A stretch of DNA of 64,000 nt from positions 461,716 to 525,715 of the forward strand of contig NZ_JAHKSH010000004.1 of the NCBI RefSeq assembly GCF_019720895.1. The letters run 5' to 3'. A model generated the notes under the pieces. That model was not told the origin of the DNA and did no database searches. It saw only the letters and a program-made list of their open reading frames with translations. The position numbers and the translations under genes are program-made. Below, piece after piece: positions 10,662-19,839 of the stretch. The first letter of the stretch is position 1, and each line of letters opens with the position of its first letter. Source of the stretch: Microbacterium salitolerans (lineage in GTDB: Bacteria; Actinomycetota; Actinomycetes; Actinomycetales; Microbacteriaceae).

Positions 10662-11057
10662 TCAGATCTCGCCGGGAGCGTCGTCTCCTGCATGCGTGGG
10701 GATCGCGGCGAGGACCGCGCGGCCGAGGCGCCCGGCGTCGTCGAACGTCAGCGTGATGTGCGCACCGAGCGGGTTGTGCAGCACCGACGCCTCCTCGAGG
10801 TAGACGCCCGAGTCCACGCGCCGCAGCACGTCGTCGCCCAGGATCGCGCCGACGACCATGGTGAGCTCGGTCAGCGGGCTCGGCTCTCGGGTCACCACCG
10901 CGCGGTCGATGAACCATCGATCGAGCGAGAGCAGGATGCCCTCCGCCGCCCGACGCTCGCCGATCACGTGCACGTCGCGCGCGGCGCGCAGCACCTCGTC
11001 GAACCACGAGCGCGCGGTGTCGACGTAGCCGGTCGAGAAGCTCCTCTGCTCCGTCAT
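10662..11057 (-). CDS. Hypothetical protein
   Basis: A 131-aa protein starting MTEQRSFSTGYVDTARSWFD, acidic, without membrane segments or motifs I can name. It ends 38 bases before the next minus-strand gene and is divergent from the phosphotransferase gene at 11113. Confidence 0.55.
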   Translation of the reverse strand: MTEQRSFSTGYVDTARSWFDEVLRAARDVHVIGERRAAEGILLSLDRWFIDRAVVTREPSPLTELTMVVGAILGDDVLRRVDSGVYLEEASVLHNPLGAHITLTFDDAGRLGRAVLAAIPTHAGDDAPGEI

Positions 11058-11112
11058 GCCGCTCACAGTAGCAATGCGACGGCCGTCGCGGGGCTCCTGG
11101 CACACTGGTCGC

Positions 11113-11823
11113 ATGGTCGCCGGCCCTCCTCCCCGCGGCACGCCCGTCCCGCCGTCGATGACGGCGCACGCGGGCGGCCCCGTCACGCTCGTATGGGCGA
11201 ACGAGGCGGGTGGCCTCACGGGGCGCACCCACGGCGCGGATCCGCTGTTCCTCAAGTGGAATCCGGCGGGGTCCGTCGAGTCCCTCGCCGCCGAGGCGGA
11301 GCGGATCCACTGGCTCGCGGGACGCCACCCGGCGCCGGAGCTCGTGGAGCACGTCGCGTCCGACGACGGCGAGCTCCTCGTGACGCGCGCCCTTCCGGGG
11401 CTGTCGGCGGTCGACACGATCTGGACGGCGGATCCCGACACCGCTCTCCGTGCGATCGCGGAGGGGCTGCGCGTGCTGCACGCTCTGCCGACGCGGGACT
11501 GCCCGTTCGACTGGGGCGTGGAGACCCGCCTGCCGCATGCGTCGTCGACCGTGCCCGCCGCCCCGGTGATCGATCGCCTCGTCGTCTGCCACGGCGACGC
11601 GTGCGCGCCGAACACGCTCCTCGGACACGACGGACGGTTCCTCGCGCACGTCGACCTCGGCCGCGTCGGCGTCGCCGACCGCTGGGCCGACCTCGCGGTC
11701 ACGACGATGTCGCTCGCCTGGAACTACGACGCGTACGACGAGGCGGTGTTCTGGGACGCCTACGGCGTGGAGCCCGACGTGGAGCGGATCGCGTACTACC
11801 GCGCGCTCTGGGACGCGACCTGA
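11113..11823 (+). CDS. APH(3')-like aminoglycoside phosphotransferase
   Basis: A 236-aa kinase of the aminoglycoside phosphotransferase fold. The catalytic loop VVCHGDACAPNTLL (HGDxxxxN) and the metal-binding HVDLGRVGVADRW are intact, and the layout follows the APH(3') type. ATG 11113 lies six bases after CACACT, consistent with a leaderless message. Chromosomal relatives are common in soil actinobacteria and need not confer resistance; the natural substrate is unknown. Confidence 0.8.
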   Translation: MVAGPPPRGTPVPPSMTAHAGGPVTLVWANEAGGLTGRTHGADPLFLKWNPAGSVESLAAEAERIHWLAGRHPAPELVEHVASDDGELLVTRALPGLSAVDTIWTADPDTALRAIAEGLRVLHALPTRDCPFDWGVETRLPHASSTVPAAPVIDRLVVCHGDACAPNTLLGHDGRFLAHVDLGRVGVADRWADLAVTTMSLAWNYDAYDEAVFWDAYGVEPDVERIAYYRALWDAT

Positions 11824-11839
11824 GCTCAGAGGGCCGCGT

Positions 11840-12613
11840 CTACGGCGCGAGGACGAGTTCTGTGCCCGCCGCGGTGAGCGCCGCCGCGATCGCGTCGGGC
11901 GGTCGGCGATCGGTGACGAGCATGTCGATATCTCGGTAGTCGCCGAGGCGCACAAGGTCGGTGCGCCCCATCTTCCCGTGCGACGCGATCAGCACCACGC
12001 GATCGGCCGCCGCCATGATCGCCAGCTTCGTGGACAGCTCGAGGTTGCGCTCGATGTACAGCCCGCGGGAGTCGACGCCCGCGACGGCGATGAAGGCGGT
12101 CTCGGCGCGCAGACCCTCGAGGTTCGCGATCGCCATGTCGCCGACGAAGGCCTGACTGTCGTGGAGCAGCTCCCCGCCGAGCGCGATCGTCCGGGCGTTC
12201 GGGAGATGCAGAGCGGCCTGCATCACCGGCGCCGAGTGTGTGATGAGCGTGCCGGAGAACGACTGCGGCAGCGCGCTGGCCACGGCGTACGCGGTGGTCC
12301 CCGCATCCACGAACACACGCTCGGAGGAGGAGATGAGCGTCACGCACGCCGCCGCGATCCGGCGCTTCGCCTCGGCGTCCTCCCCGGCGCGCGCGGCGAA
12401 GCCGACGCCGTGCATCGTGCCGTGCGGCAGCATGAGACCGCCGTGCACGGAGCGCGCGGCTCCTGTCTGGGCGAGTCGACGCGCATCGCGTCGGATCGTC
12501 ATGTCGGACACCTCGTACGTGGCCGCGAGCTCCGTCGTCGAGACGAACCCGCGCTCCTTGAGGTCCTGCACGATCGCACGCTGCCGAGACGACAGACCTT
12601 CGGGACCAGGCAC
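11840..12613 (-). CDS. DeoR-family regulator, probable sulfoquinovose-operon regulator
   Basis: 257 aa. An N-terminal winged helix-turn-helix (SSRQRAIVQDLKERGFVSTT followed by EVSDMTIRRDARRL) is joined to a DeoR C-terminal sugar-phosphate sensor with VFVDAGTTAYAVA and ERVVLIASHGKMG-type positions. It is the last gene of the minus-strand sulfoquinovose cluster. E. coli CsqR (YihW), regulator of the yih genes, is also a DeoR protein, so control of this operon by a sulfosugar phosphate is a reasonable inference. A candidate operator is at 22282-22300. Confidence 0.85.
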   Translation of the reverse strand: MPGPEGLSSRQRAIVQDLKERGFVSTTELAATYEVSDMTIRRDARRLAQTGAARSVHGGLMLPHGTMHGVGFAARAGEDAEAKRRIAAACVTLISSSERVFVDAGTTAYAVASALPQSFSGTLITHSAPVMQAALHLPNARTIALGGELLHDSQAFVGDMAIANLEGLRAETAFIAVAGVDSRGLYIERNLELSTKLAIMAAADRVVLIASHGKMGRTDLVRLGDYRDIDMLVTDRRPPDAIAAALTAAGTELVLAP

Positions 12614-12670
12614 CCTAACTTCTCACCTTCTGCCCGTGAGCGAGACGGAGACCGCCGCCGGGCATTTACG

Positions 12671-13414
12671 TCAGTTTACGGCCAGCACTCGCGCGACCCC
12701 CTGCGCGATGACGGCGATCGCGCCGGCGAAGGCGAGCACGATGACCATGATCCTGGCCGCCTTCGGCCCGACCACCTTCGCGAGCAGGGTACCGGCGGCG
12801 ACCCCGAGTCCGACAGCGCCGCCGCACACGACCCACTGCTGCCAGGACAGGGAGGGAAGAGCCCATTTGGCGGCCAGGGACGCGGCTCCGAGCACGAAGA
12901 AGTACAGCTGCACGGTCGCCGCGAACGCGGGCTGCGGCCATCTGGTCGCGATCGCGTAGGCCGAGATGGCGGGCCCGCCGACGCCCGCGGTGACGTTCAT
13001 GAACCCGGACGCCGCGCCGGCGGCGATCGCGCCACCCCGGCCCATCATCCGGACGCTGCCCCGCGCGAAGAGGCTCGCGCACAGCGCCACCACCGTCAGC
13101 ACGCCGATGATGAGGGTGAGAAGTCCGGCCGGGACGAGGCTCGCCACGATCGCGCCCGGCACGGTGGCGATGACCGCCGGCACGAGCAGCAGCAGCGCGC
13201 GCCTGCCCTCGACGCGACGCCAGACGGAGACCAGCACCACGAGCGCCGTCAGCGCCCCGAAGACGTTGACGACCAGCACACCCTCGAACGGGCCGAGGAG
13301 CACGACGAGGAACGGGGACGCGACGAGCGCGAAGCCCATCCCCGAGATCCGCTGGGTCGCCGTTCCGAGGAAGACCGCGAGACCCAGCGCCGTCAGCGGC
13401 AGCCATTCACTCAT
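12671..13414 (-). CDS. TauE/SafE-family membrane exporter
   Basis: A 247-aa membrane protein with seven to eight hydrophobic segments and the paired half-repeats of the TauE/SafE (DUF81) family, including GMGFALVASPFLVVLLGP in the first half and GFMNVTAGVGGPAISAYA in the second. Family members export sulfite, sulfoacetate or sulfolactate. Placed 32 bases after the aldehyde dehydrogenase gene, it is the likely exit route for 3-sulfolactate, the C3 product that sulfo-EMP organisms cannot break down. Confidence 0.85.
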   Translation of the reverse strand: MSEWLPLTALGLAVFLGTATQRISGMGFALVASPFLVVLLGPFEGVLVVNVFGALTALVVLVSVWRRVEGRRALLLLVPAVIATVPGAIVASLVPAGLLTLIIGVLTVVALCASLFARGSVRMMGRGGAIAAGAASGFMNVTAGVGGPAISAYAIATRWPQPAFAATVQLYFFVLGAASLAAKWALPSLSWQQWVVCGGAVGLGVAAGTLLAKVVGPKAARIMVIVLAFAGAIAVIAQGVARVLAVN

Positions 13415-13446
13415 TCGTCGTGTTCGGGTGCTTCCTGCTCGTCATG

Positions 13447-14871
13447 TCAGACTCGCCACGCCAGATACTTCGGTTCGGTGAACTCGTCGAGACCGAGAGC
13501 GGAGCCCTCGCGGCCGAGGCCCGACTGCTTGACGCCGCCCATCGGGGCGAATGCCACCGAAGGCAGCGGATCGTTGATGCCGACGATACCGGCTTCGAGT
13601 CGGTCGGCGACCCGCCAGCATCGCGACGCATCGCGCGAGAAGACGTACGATGCCAGCCCCATCTCGGTGCTGTTGGCCTGAGAGACGGCCTCGTCCTCCG
13701 TGTCGAACCGGAATACGCCGGCGACCGGACCGAAGACCTCCTCGCGCGCCAGGCGCGCGTCGTCCGGGACGTCCGTGAACAGCATCGGGCGCACGAAGTG
13801 CCCCGTCTCCGGGACGTCGCGCGGGGTCGTCGCCTCCACCGCGCCGCGCGCGACCGCATCGGCGACGATGTCGTTCACCGCCTGCACGCCCTTCGCGTCG
13901 ATCATGGGCCCGAGATCCGGTGTCGGCTCCGCCAGCCCGTCGCCGATCGACATCGCGTCGAGCCGGCGTGCGAGCTTCGCGACGAACTCATCATGGACGC
14001 CCGCCTGCACGAGGAAGCGGTTCGCGCCGACGCAGGATTGCCCTGTGTTGCGTGTCTTCGCCAGGACGGCCGCCTCGACGGCCTGATCGATGTCGGCGTC
14101 GTCGAACACGACGAACCCCGCGTCGCCGCCGAGCTCGAGCAGCGGGCGCACGACGCGCTCGGACGCCTTCGCCATGATCGCGCGGCCGACCGACGTCGAG
14201 CCGGTGAAGGTGACCACGCGCACGGCGGGGTGCTCGAGCAGCGCGTCGGTGATCTCGCGCGACGGGCCGTGCACCAGGCCGAGCACGCCCGCGGGCACGC
14301 CCGCATCGCTGAACGCGCGGATGAGCTCGGTGACCGCGAGCGGAGCGCGCTCCGACACCCGAACCACCACGGGACAGCCGGCCGCGAGGGCGGGCGCAAG
14401 CTTGCGCGCCTGCAGCGAACAGGGGAAGTTCCACGACGTCAGGCTCACGACGACGCCCGCGGCCCTGCGCGTGCTGAGGTGCCGGCGTGCGCCGTCCTCC
14501 TGGGAGAAGACGCTGCCCTGGGGCCGCCGCACCTCCTCGGCGAACCACCGGATGTACTCGGCTGAGAAGCCGAGCTCGCCGACCGCCTCCGGCAGGCGCT
14601 TGCCCGCCTCTGCCGCGAGGATCGGCGCGATCTCGTCGGTGCGCTCCCGCAGCAGCTCCGCGGCCCGCAGCAGGATGTCCGCGCGCTGCCGGCCCGGCAG
14701 GCTCGCCCACGCGTCGAAGGCGCGTGCCGCGGCGTCCGCGGCACGGCGAGCGTCGTCGGCGCTCCCCCAGCACACGGTGCCGACCGTCTCCCCCGTTCCC
14801 GGGGCGGTCACGCGGCGACGCGCGTCGAGCGCCGACCATTCGCCGTCGATGAGAGTGGTTTCCGTGTGCAT
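13447..14871 (-). CDS. NAD(P)-dependent aldehyde dehydrogenase, probable sulfolactaldehyde dehydrogenase
   Basis: 474 aa of the succinate-semialdehyde-dehydrogenase (GabD) type. VSLTSWNFPCS is the cofactor-binding region, VTFTGSTSVGRAI the Rossmann turn, LELGGDAGFVV carries the catalytic Glu and NTGQSCVG the catalytic Cys. In known sulfoglycolytic clusters a GabD-like enzyme oxidises 3-sulfolactaldehyde to 3-sulfolactate, and the neighbours here support that substrate. ATG 14871 has AAAGGCGAC upstream; another ATG lies seven codons earlier (14892). The substrate is inferred from context. Confidence 0.85.
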   Translation of the reverse strand: MHTETTLIDGEWSALDARRRVTAPGTGETVGTVCWGSADDARRAADAAARAFDAWASLPGRQRADILLRAAELLRERTDEIAPILAAEAGKRLPEAVGELGFSAEYIRWFAEEVRRPQGSVFSQEDGARRHLSTRRAAGVVVSLTSWNFPCSLQARKLAPALAAGCPVVVRVSERAPLAVTELIRAFSDAGVPAGVLGLVHGPSREITDALLEHPAVRVVTFTGSTSVGRAIMAKASERVVRPLLELGGDAGFVVFDDADIDQAVEAAVLAKTRNTGQSCVGANRFLVQAGVHDEFVAKLARRLDAMSIGDGLAEPTPDLGPMIDAKGVQAVNDIVADAVARGAVEATTPRDVPETGHFVRPMLFTDVPDDARLAREEVFGPVAGVFRFDTEDEAVSQANSTEMGLASYVFSRDASRCWRVADRLEAGIVGINDPLPSVAFAPMGGVKQSGLGREGSALGLDEFTEPKYLAWRV

Positions 14872-14900
14872 GGCAGTCGCCTTTCGTGTCATGTCCGTGG

Positions 14901-15716
14901 TCATCCCTTGACCGCACCGCTCGTCATACCGGCCACGAAGTAGCGCTGCAGGAACACGTACGCGATCACGACGGGGATGGAGGACAGGAGGACTCCCGCG
15001 AACAGGAGCGGATAGTTGGTGAGGTACTCGCCTTGGAACCGCAGCAGCGCAAGCGGCAGCGTCGCCTTCGAGTCGGACGACACGAACATCAGCGGGTACA
15101 GCAGCTCGTTCCAGTGCATGACGAACAGGAACGTCGCCGTCGCCGCGATCGAGGGAGCCGACAGGGGCATCGCGATCGATCGATACGTGCGCCACGGGCC
15201 GGAGCCATCGATCTCTGCGGCCTCGTACAGCCCAGACGGCAGGGTCCTCATGAATCCGCCGAGGATGAACACGGCGACCGGCAGCGTCGACACGATGTTG
15301 ATGAGGATCAGCCCGAGCTGGCTGTCGAGCAGTCCCAGCTGACCGAACTGGATGTACTGCGGGATCATGTTCGCCTGGGTCGGGACCGACATGCCGAGCA
15401 CGATGAACCCGAACAGCAGCCAGCCCTTCCATCCGGGGATCCGCGAGATGCCGTACGCGGCCAGCGACGCGATGAACAGCGTGAGCAGGACCGAGCTCAC
15501 GGTGATCACCGTGCTGTTGACGAACGCCACCGCCAGATTGCCCCCGGTGAGCACCTCGGCGAAGTTGTCGACGTTCGGCGACGTGGGCACAGCGAAGGAG
15601 CTCTCGAAGATCTCCGAGGTGGTCTTGAAGCTGCCCGACAGCACGACGAAGAGCGGGACGGCGATCAGCACCGCGTAGACGACGAGGATGACGGCGCGGG
15701 AGACTCTGCCGGTCAT
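14901..15716 (-). CDS. Carbohydrate ABC transporter permease (MalG type)
   Basis: 271 aa with six membrane segments. The EAA loop is LYEAAEIDGSGPWRTYRSIA, typical of CUT1 sugar importers. Its start overlaps the stop of the partner permease by four bases. In this operon it would import sulfoquinovose or its glyceryl glycoside. No ATPase gene accompanies the permeases, so a shared MsmX/UgpC-like ATPase encoded elsewhere is likely. Confidence 0.9.
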   Translation of the reverse strand: MTGRVSRAVILVVYAVLIAVPLFVVLSGSFKTTSEIFESSFAVPTSPNVDNFAEVLTGGNLAVAFVNSTVITVSSVLLTLFIASLAAYGISRIPGWKGWLLFGFIVLGMSVPTQANMIPQYIQFGQLGLLDSQLGLILINIVSTLPVAVFILGGFMRTLPSGLYEAAEIDGSGPWRTYRSIAMPLSAPSIAATATFLFVMHWNELLYPLMFVSSDSKATLPLALLRFQGEYLTNYPLLFAGVLLSSIPVVIAYVFLQRYFVAGMTSGAVKG

Positions 15717-16651
15717 GATTCCCCCTTCTGGATGAGCCGGAGCAGTCGCCGGATCGTGAAGGTGATGATGAGGATGAAGATGATGAACAGCACGGACTCG
15801 GTGGCCGCATAGCCGAACTCGGAGTTCGCGAAGCTGGAGTAGATGCGCGTCGACAGGATGTCGAGGGAGCTCGGCGGCGGATTGCCCGAGATGCTCAGGA
15901 CGACGTCGAACGCCTTGAACGACTGGATCGTGGTGTAGCCGACGACGATCGCCATCGCCGGGCCGATGAGCGGCCAGGTGACCGACCAGAATCGGCGCCA
16001 CGGTCCCGCCCCGTCCACTTCTGCCGCCTCATACAGCTCGGCGGGGATCGCCTGCAGCCCCGCGACGAAGATCGTGATCATCATCCCGGCGTGGAACCAG
16101 ATCTGCACGACGGCGAGCCAGAAGATGGCCTGCGTCTCGTCGCCGAGGAACGAGGACTTCCAGGCGCCGAGACCGACGGCATCGAGCGTGCTGTTGATGA
16201 CGCCGAAGTTCGGGTCGTAGACGAACTTCCAGATGAAGCCGACCGACACCGACGACAGGATCGTCGGGAAGAAGTACAGCGCCCGCAGGAAGACGTTGGT
16301 CTTCGTGTTCTTCACCAGGAAGACCGACAGGATCAGGGAGAGCACGGTCTGCCCGACGAGAACGACGACCATGAACTTCAGGTTGTTCGCGAGCGCGTTG
16401 CCGAACAGCGAGTCGTTCGTGACGGCGCGGACGAAGTTGTCGAGTCCGACGTAGTCGAAGTCGGCGCTGTATCCGTCCCAGTTCGTGGTGGCGTACTGGA
16501 AGGTCTGCAGCATCGGCAGGATGAAGAAGGTCAGGTACAGCGCGAGCGCCGGGAGGGGGAACAGGTAGAGGGCGGGCGAGACCCGCCGTCGCGAACGCCG
16601 GAATCGGCGCTTCGTGCCGCCGCCGGTCACGATCAGTTCTGTGCTGGTCAT
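15713..16651 (-). CDS. Carbohydrate ABC transporter permease (MalF type)
   Basis: 312 aa, six membrane segments after a basic N-terminus. The EAA loop reads LYEAAEVDGAGPWRRFWSVT, characteristic of CUT1 MalF-type permeases. It starts five bases after the binding-protein gene ends and overlaps the second permease gene. Confidence 0.9.
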   Translation of the reverse strand: MTSTELIVTGGGTKRRFRRSRRRVSPALYLFPLPALALYLTFFILPMLQTFQYATTNWDGYSADFDYVGLDNFVRAVTNDSLFGNALANNLKFMVVVLVGQTVLSLILSVFLVKNTKTNVFLRALYFFPTILSSVSVGFIWKFVYDPNFGVINSTLDAVGLGAWKSSFLGDETQAIFWLAVVQIWFHAGMMITIFVAGLQAIPAELYEAAEVDGAGPWRRFWSVTWPLIGPAMAIVVGYTTIQSFKAFDVVLSISGNPPPSSLDILSTRIYSSFANSEFGYAATESVLFIIFILIITFTIRRLLRLIQKGES

Positions 16652-16655
16652 GTCA

Positions 16656-17960
16656 TCACCCCGCCGCCGCGATGCGCTGGTCGACGATCACCTGTGCGTC
16701 TTCGGCCGCCTGCTCCGGCGGCGTGCCGGTCATGGCCGCGATCCCCGCCGCCTCCACGGAGTTGCGCATGTCGAGGTCGAGGAACTGGAAGCGGGTCGCC
16801 AGGGAGAGGTCCTTGTCCAACCAGGGCGTCAGCCGCTGCAGGTCGGGGTTGGTGTACTCCACCCCGGCGACCGACGTGTGCTGGGCGGTGTTGTCGCCGT
16901 AGTAGGCGGCGATCTCGGGGTCGCTGAGGAACTCGAGCCATGCCAGCGCCGTCGCCTGGTTCTCGCTCGCGGCGTTGATGCCGAGGATGAAGGTGGCGTT
17001 GTACACGCCGACGTACTTCGCCTGCCCCGGAGCATTCGTCATGGCGGGAACCAAGTCGATCGGGAACTCGGCGCCGAGCGAGCGCGCCGAGGCGATGTGG
17101 TAGCTGCCCGTCGCCAGGATCGCCGCGTCGCCGGTGGCGAACATCTGCTGCGCCGGCTCTGCCGCGGTGCCCGCCGCGTTGTCCTGCGTGTACTGACCGA
17201 GTTCCTGGTATCGCCGCAGCATCTCGACGAACCAGTCGTCCGTGCACGCGTACTCACCGGACTGGAGCTTCGTGAACATGTCGTCGCTCGGAGCGATGTT
17301 CATCGACATCGAATTGATCAGCTGCCCGGCGTTGCCGGGGTCGGCTCCCGGGATCGCGAACGGGATGACCCCGCGGCTCTTCAGCTTGTCGAGCATGTCG
17401 AGGTACGAGTCCCAGTCCTGCGGAGCCTCGGCATACCCGACCGCACTGAGCAGATCCATGTTCGCGATCGGCACGTTGAACACGATCTGGTACGGGAAGC
17501 CGTACTGTTCGCCGCCCTTCGCGCCCGCGCCGATCAGGCTCTCCTGGTAGCGCTCGACGAGACCCGACGAGCCGAGCTTCGCGAACAGGCTCGCCGCGAC
17601 GAACTGCTCGAACTGGTCACCTCGCCCCGCCGGGGCGACGTCGCCGATCGACCCGCTGCGCAGGCGTCGCAGCGCCTGCGCCGCATAGTCGTTCGACGTC
17701 GAGATGTCCTGGTCGACCCGGACATCCGGATTCTGCTCGATGAACCGGGCGATCAGCTCCTCGAACACTTCGCGATCCTCGCCGCGCCAATGTGCGAAGG
17801 AGAGCTCGCCGCCGACGCCGCCCGACGCGTCGAGCGTGGTGTCGTGCTGGATCGTGGTGCCCGGTGCGGCGCACGAGGCCAGCAGCGCACCGAGGCCGAC
17901 GGCGCCCGTGAGGCCGAACAGCTGGCGCCGGGTCGGGCGCCAATTCTGTAGCGATGACAT
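16656..17960 (-). CDS. Sugar ABC transporter substrate-binding lipoprotein
   Basis: 434 aa, family 1 extracellular solute-binding protein. The N-terminus has basic residues, a hydrophobic stretch and the lipobox LLASC; the arginine pair in PTRRQLFGL suggests possible Tat export. ATG 17960 is preceded by AAAGGAG at good spacing, so the TTG three codons upstream is unlikely. It is the receptor of the importer made with the two permeases; by context its ligand is sulfoquinovose or sulfoquinovosyl glycerol. Confidence 0.88.
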   Translation of the reverse strand: MSSLQNWRPTRRQLFGLTGAVGLGALLASCAAPGTTIQHDTTLDASGGVGGELSFAHWRGEDREVFEELIARFIEQNPDVRVDQDISTSNDYAAQALRRLRSGSIGDVAPAGRGDQFEQFVAASLFAKLGSSGLVERYQESLIGAGAKGGEQYGFPYQIVFNVPIANMDLLSAVGYAEAPQDWDSYLDMLDKLKSRGVIPFAIPGADPGNAGQLINSMSMNIAPSDDMFTKLQSGEYACTDDWFVEMLRRYQELGQYTQDNAAGTAAEPAQQMFATGDAAILATGSYHIASARSLGAEFPIDLVPAMTNAPGQAKYVGVYNATFILGINAASENQATALAWLEFLSDPEIAAYYGDNTAQHTSVAGVEYTNPDLQRLTPWLDKDLSLATRFQFLDLDMRNSVEAAGIAAMTGTPPEQAAEDAQVIVDQRIAAAG

Positions 17961-18003
17961 TGTCCGCAACTCCTTTGTTGGGGGAATGATCGGCGGGCGC
18001 CCG

Positions 18004-18888
18004 CTATCGGGCGAGCGCTCCGTCCGCGACGTCGACGAGTCGCCTCAGCCGATCGACGGCGTTCGTCGCCAGATCCGCCGGCACGTCGTCGGCGCCCAGC
18101 GACGGCGCCCACACGGCGCGCCCGGCGAGGAAGCCGGAGGCACCCTGCTCGCAGGCGATCCGCACGGCGTCCGGGAACACGTCCGGCGCGACGCCGGACG
18201 ACAGAATCACCCAGGGGCCGTCGATCGCCTCGGTCAGGCGCGTGCACTCGGCTCGCAGCACCGCGACGTCGCCGCTGCCGCGCATCGGCATCTCCGCCTT
18301 GTACAGGTCGGCTCCGAGCGAGCCGAGCTCCTCGGCCGCGCGATGCACGCCGTCGTTCCAGTCCCAGTCACCGCCGGAGATCGGGGCACGGGAGACCGGC
18401 TCGATGATGCTCGCGAGCCCGGCGTCGCGGCAGATGTGGATGAACTCGCGCGTCATCGCGATCCGCTCCTCCGGCGCCTCGTCCGGGCGCCAGAGCACCA
18501 GCAGCTTCAGCGCGACGGCACCGCGGCGCTTGAGGTCGTGTGCATCGATGAGCCGATCGATCGTCACGCGCCCGACGAGCTCGCCGTGCGCCGGCTCGAA
18601 ATGGTCGGCGGATCCGATCAGCCCGCAGGACGGATCGACGACCCGCTGTTCGATGGCCTGATCGAGAGCGAACTGGCGGTCGATGAGGACGGCAGAGGCC
18701 AGCGGCGTCAGCACGCGCGCCGCGGTGAGCTTGAAGTCGAGGAGGTCATCATCGGTGACGCGACCTTCGGTGTGCTCGGCGAGCATGTTGCGCAGCGCCT
18801 CGCGCTGGTCGACCGCGAGCATCGCGAACGCTCCGGACGGGCGTCGCAGGGGCGCGAGGGGGTCGGTCTCGATCTGGATGTCGGTCAT
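18004..18888 (-). CDS. yihT: Sulfofructosephosphate aldolase, YihT-like
   Basis: 294 aa, class I aldolase of the LacD/YihT family. Segments such as GAFAMLAVDQREALR, ALKLLVLWRPDEAPEER, ASIIEPVSR, ADLYKAEMP, PWVILSSGV and GASGFLAGRAVWAPSLG follow E. coli YihT closely; the Lys in ADLYKAEMP corresponds to the Schiff-base lysine. It would split 6-deoxy-6-sulfofructose-1-phosphate into dihydroxyacetone phosphate and sulfolactaldehyde. It lies between the kinase and the transporter genes. The isomerase neighbour makes this call much safer than tagatose-bisphosphate aldolase. Confidence 0.88.
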   Translation of the reverse strand: MTDIQIETDPLAPLRRPSGAFAMLAVDQREALRNMLAEHTEGRVTDDDLLDFKLTAARVLTPLASAVLIDRQFALDQAIEQRVVDPSCGLIGSADHFEPAHGELVGRVTIDRLIDAHDLKRRGAVALKLLVLWRPDEAPEERIAMTREFIHICRDAGLASIIEPVSRAPISGGDWDWNDGVHRAAEELGSLGADLYKAEMPMRGSGDVAVLRAECTRLTEAIDGPWVILSSGVAPDVFPDAVRIACEQGASGFLAGRAVWAPSLGADDVPADLATNAVDRLRRLVDVADGALAR

Positions 18889-18930
18889 GTCGTCGTCCTT
18901 GTCGTCGAAGTCGATGAGCAGGGGGCGGGC

Positions 18931-19839
18931 TCAGCGAGCCAGCGCCCGGATGGTCTCGTCGTGGTCGGGGATGCGCGTCCGGCCGTCGAGGCCTCGGCAC
19001 GACAGCGTCGCGACGGTGGTGGCGTACTCCACGGCGCCGCCGAAGCCGCCGTCCAGCAGGCCGCTGTCCGCGTGAAGCAGTCCGGCGATCAGGGCGCCGT
19101 GGAAGACGTCGCCGGCGCCGAGCGTGCTCACGACGTCGGCACGCGGCGGCGTGGCGGCGGCGCGCTCACCGTCCGCGCGCAGGCCGAACGACCCCCGGCC
19201 CCCGTCGGTGACGACGACGGCGTCCGCGCCCTCGTCGATCGCTCGGCGCATGCTCTCGTCGAGATCCTCGCCCCCGTAGCGGCGTTCGAGCGCCTCGCGG
19301 GTCGGGGCGAAGAGCGCCGTGCCGTCGAGAGCGAGCCCCGGGATCTCGTTGCCGGCGTCGATCGAGAGACGCGGACCGGGGATCCGGTCGCGCAGGTCTC
19401 GCACCGCCTGCCAGCCATGCTGGTCGACGTGCACCCATGCGGCCCCGGAGATCAGCTCCTGCGCGCGCGATGCGTGGGAGAGATCGAGTCGCGGGCCGAC
19501 ACGATTGACGATCGCGCGTGTGCGCTCGCGGCCACTGACGATGACGATGCTGCGCGAGGTCTCGGCTCCGGGGACCGCCACGAGTCCCGAGACGTCGACG
19601 CCTTCCGCCGCCAGCCGGGCGCGCACGCGGTCGCCGGCCTCGTCGTCGCCGACGGCTGCGATCACGGCACTCGGAACGCCGAGCCGCTGCGCCGCCACGG
19701 CGGCCGTCGCGGCCGGCCCTCCCCCGCCGAACACCATGCCGTCCGCGACCACGCGCTCGTCGGCATCCGGGTACCGGTCGACGAGAGCGATGGAGTCCTC
19801 CGTCGCGACTCCCGCGAAGACCGCCCGGGGCGTGGTCAC
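18931..19839 (-). CDS. yihV: PfkB-family sugar kinase, probable sulfofructose kinase
   Basis: 302 aa ribokinase/PfkB fold. [18 protein letters not shown] is the N-terminal PfkB signature, and [18 protein letters not shown] holds the anion hole and the catalytic Asp. GTG 19839 overlaps the isomerase stop (GTGA). In the sulfo-EMP pathway a PfkB enzyme (E. coli YihV) phosphorylates 6-deoxy-6-sulfofructose at C1, the step between its two neighbours here. Substrate assignment is from context. Confidence 0.85.
   Translation of the reverse strand: MTTPRAVFAGVATEDSIALVDRYPDADERVVADGMVFGGGGPAATAAVAAQRLGVPSAVIAAVGDDEAGDRVRARLAAEGVDVSGLVAVPGAETSRSIVIVSGRERTRAIVNRVGPRLDLSHASRAQELISGAAWVHVDQHGWQAVRDLRDRIPGPRLSIDAGNEIPGLALDGTALFAPTREALERRYGGEDLDESMRRAIDEGADAVVVTDGGRGSFGLRADGERAAATPPRADVVSTLGAGDVFHGALIAGLLHADSGLLDGGFGGAVEYATTVATLSCRGLDGRTRIPDHDETIRALAR

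Noticed and set aside
18004-18888. Tagatose-bisphosphate aldolase (LacD) as the aldolase's identity
   Set aside because: The fold is shared, but the flanking YihS-like isomerase and the close segment match to YihT favour sulfofructosephosphate.
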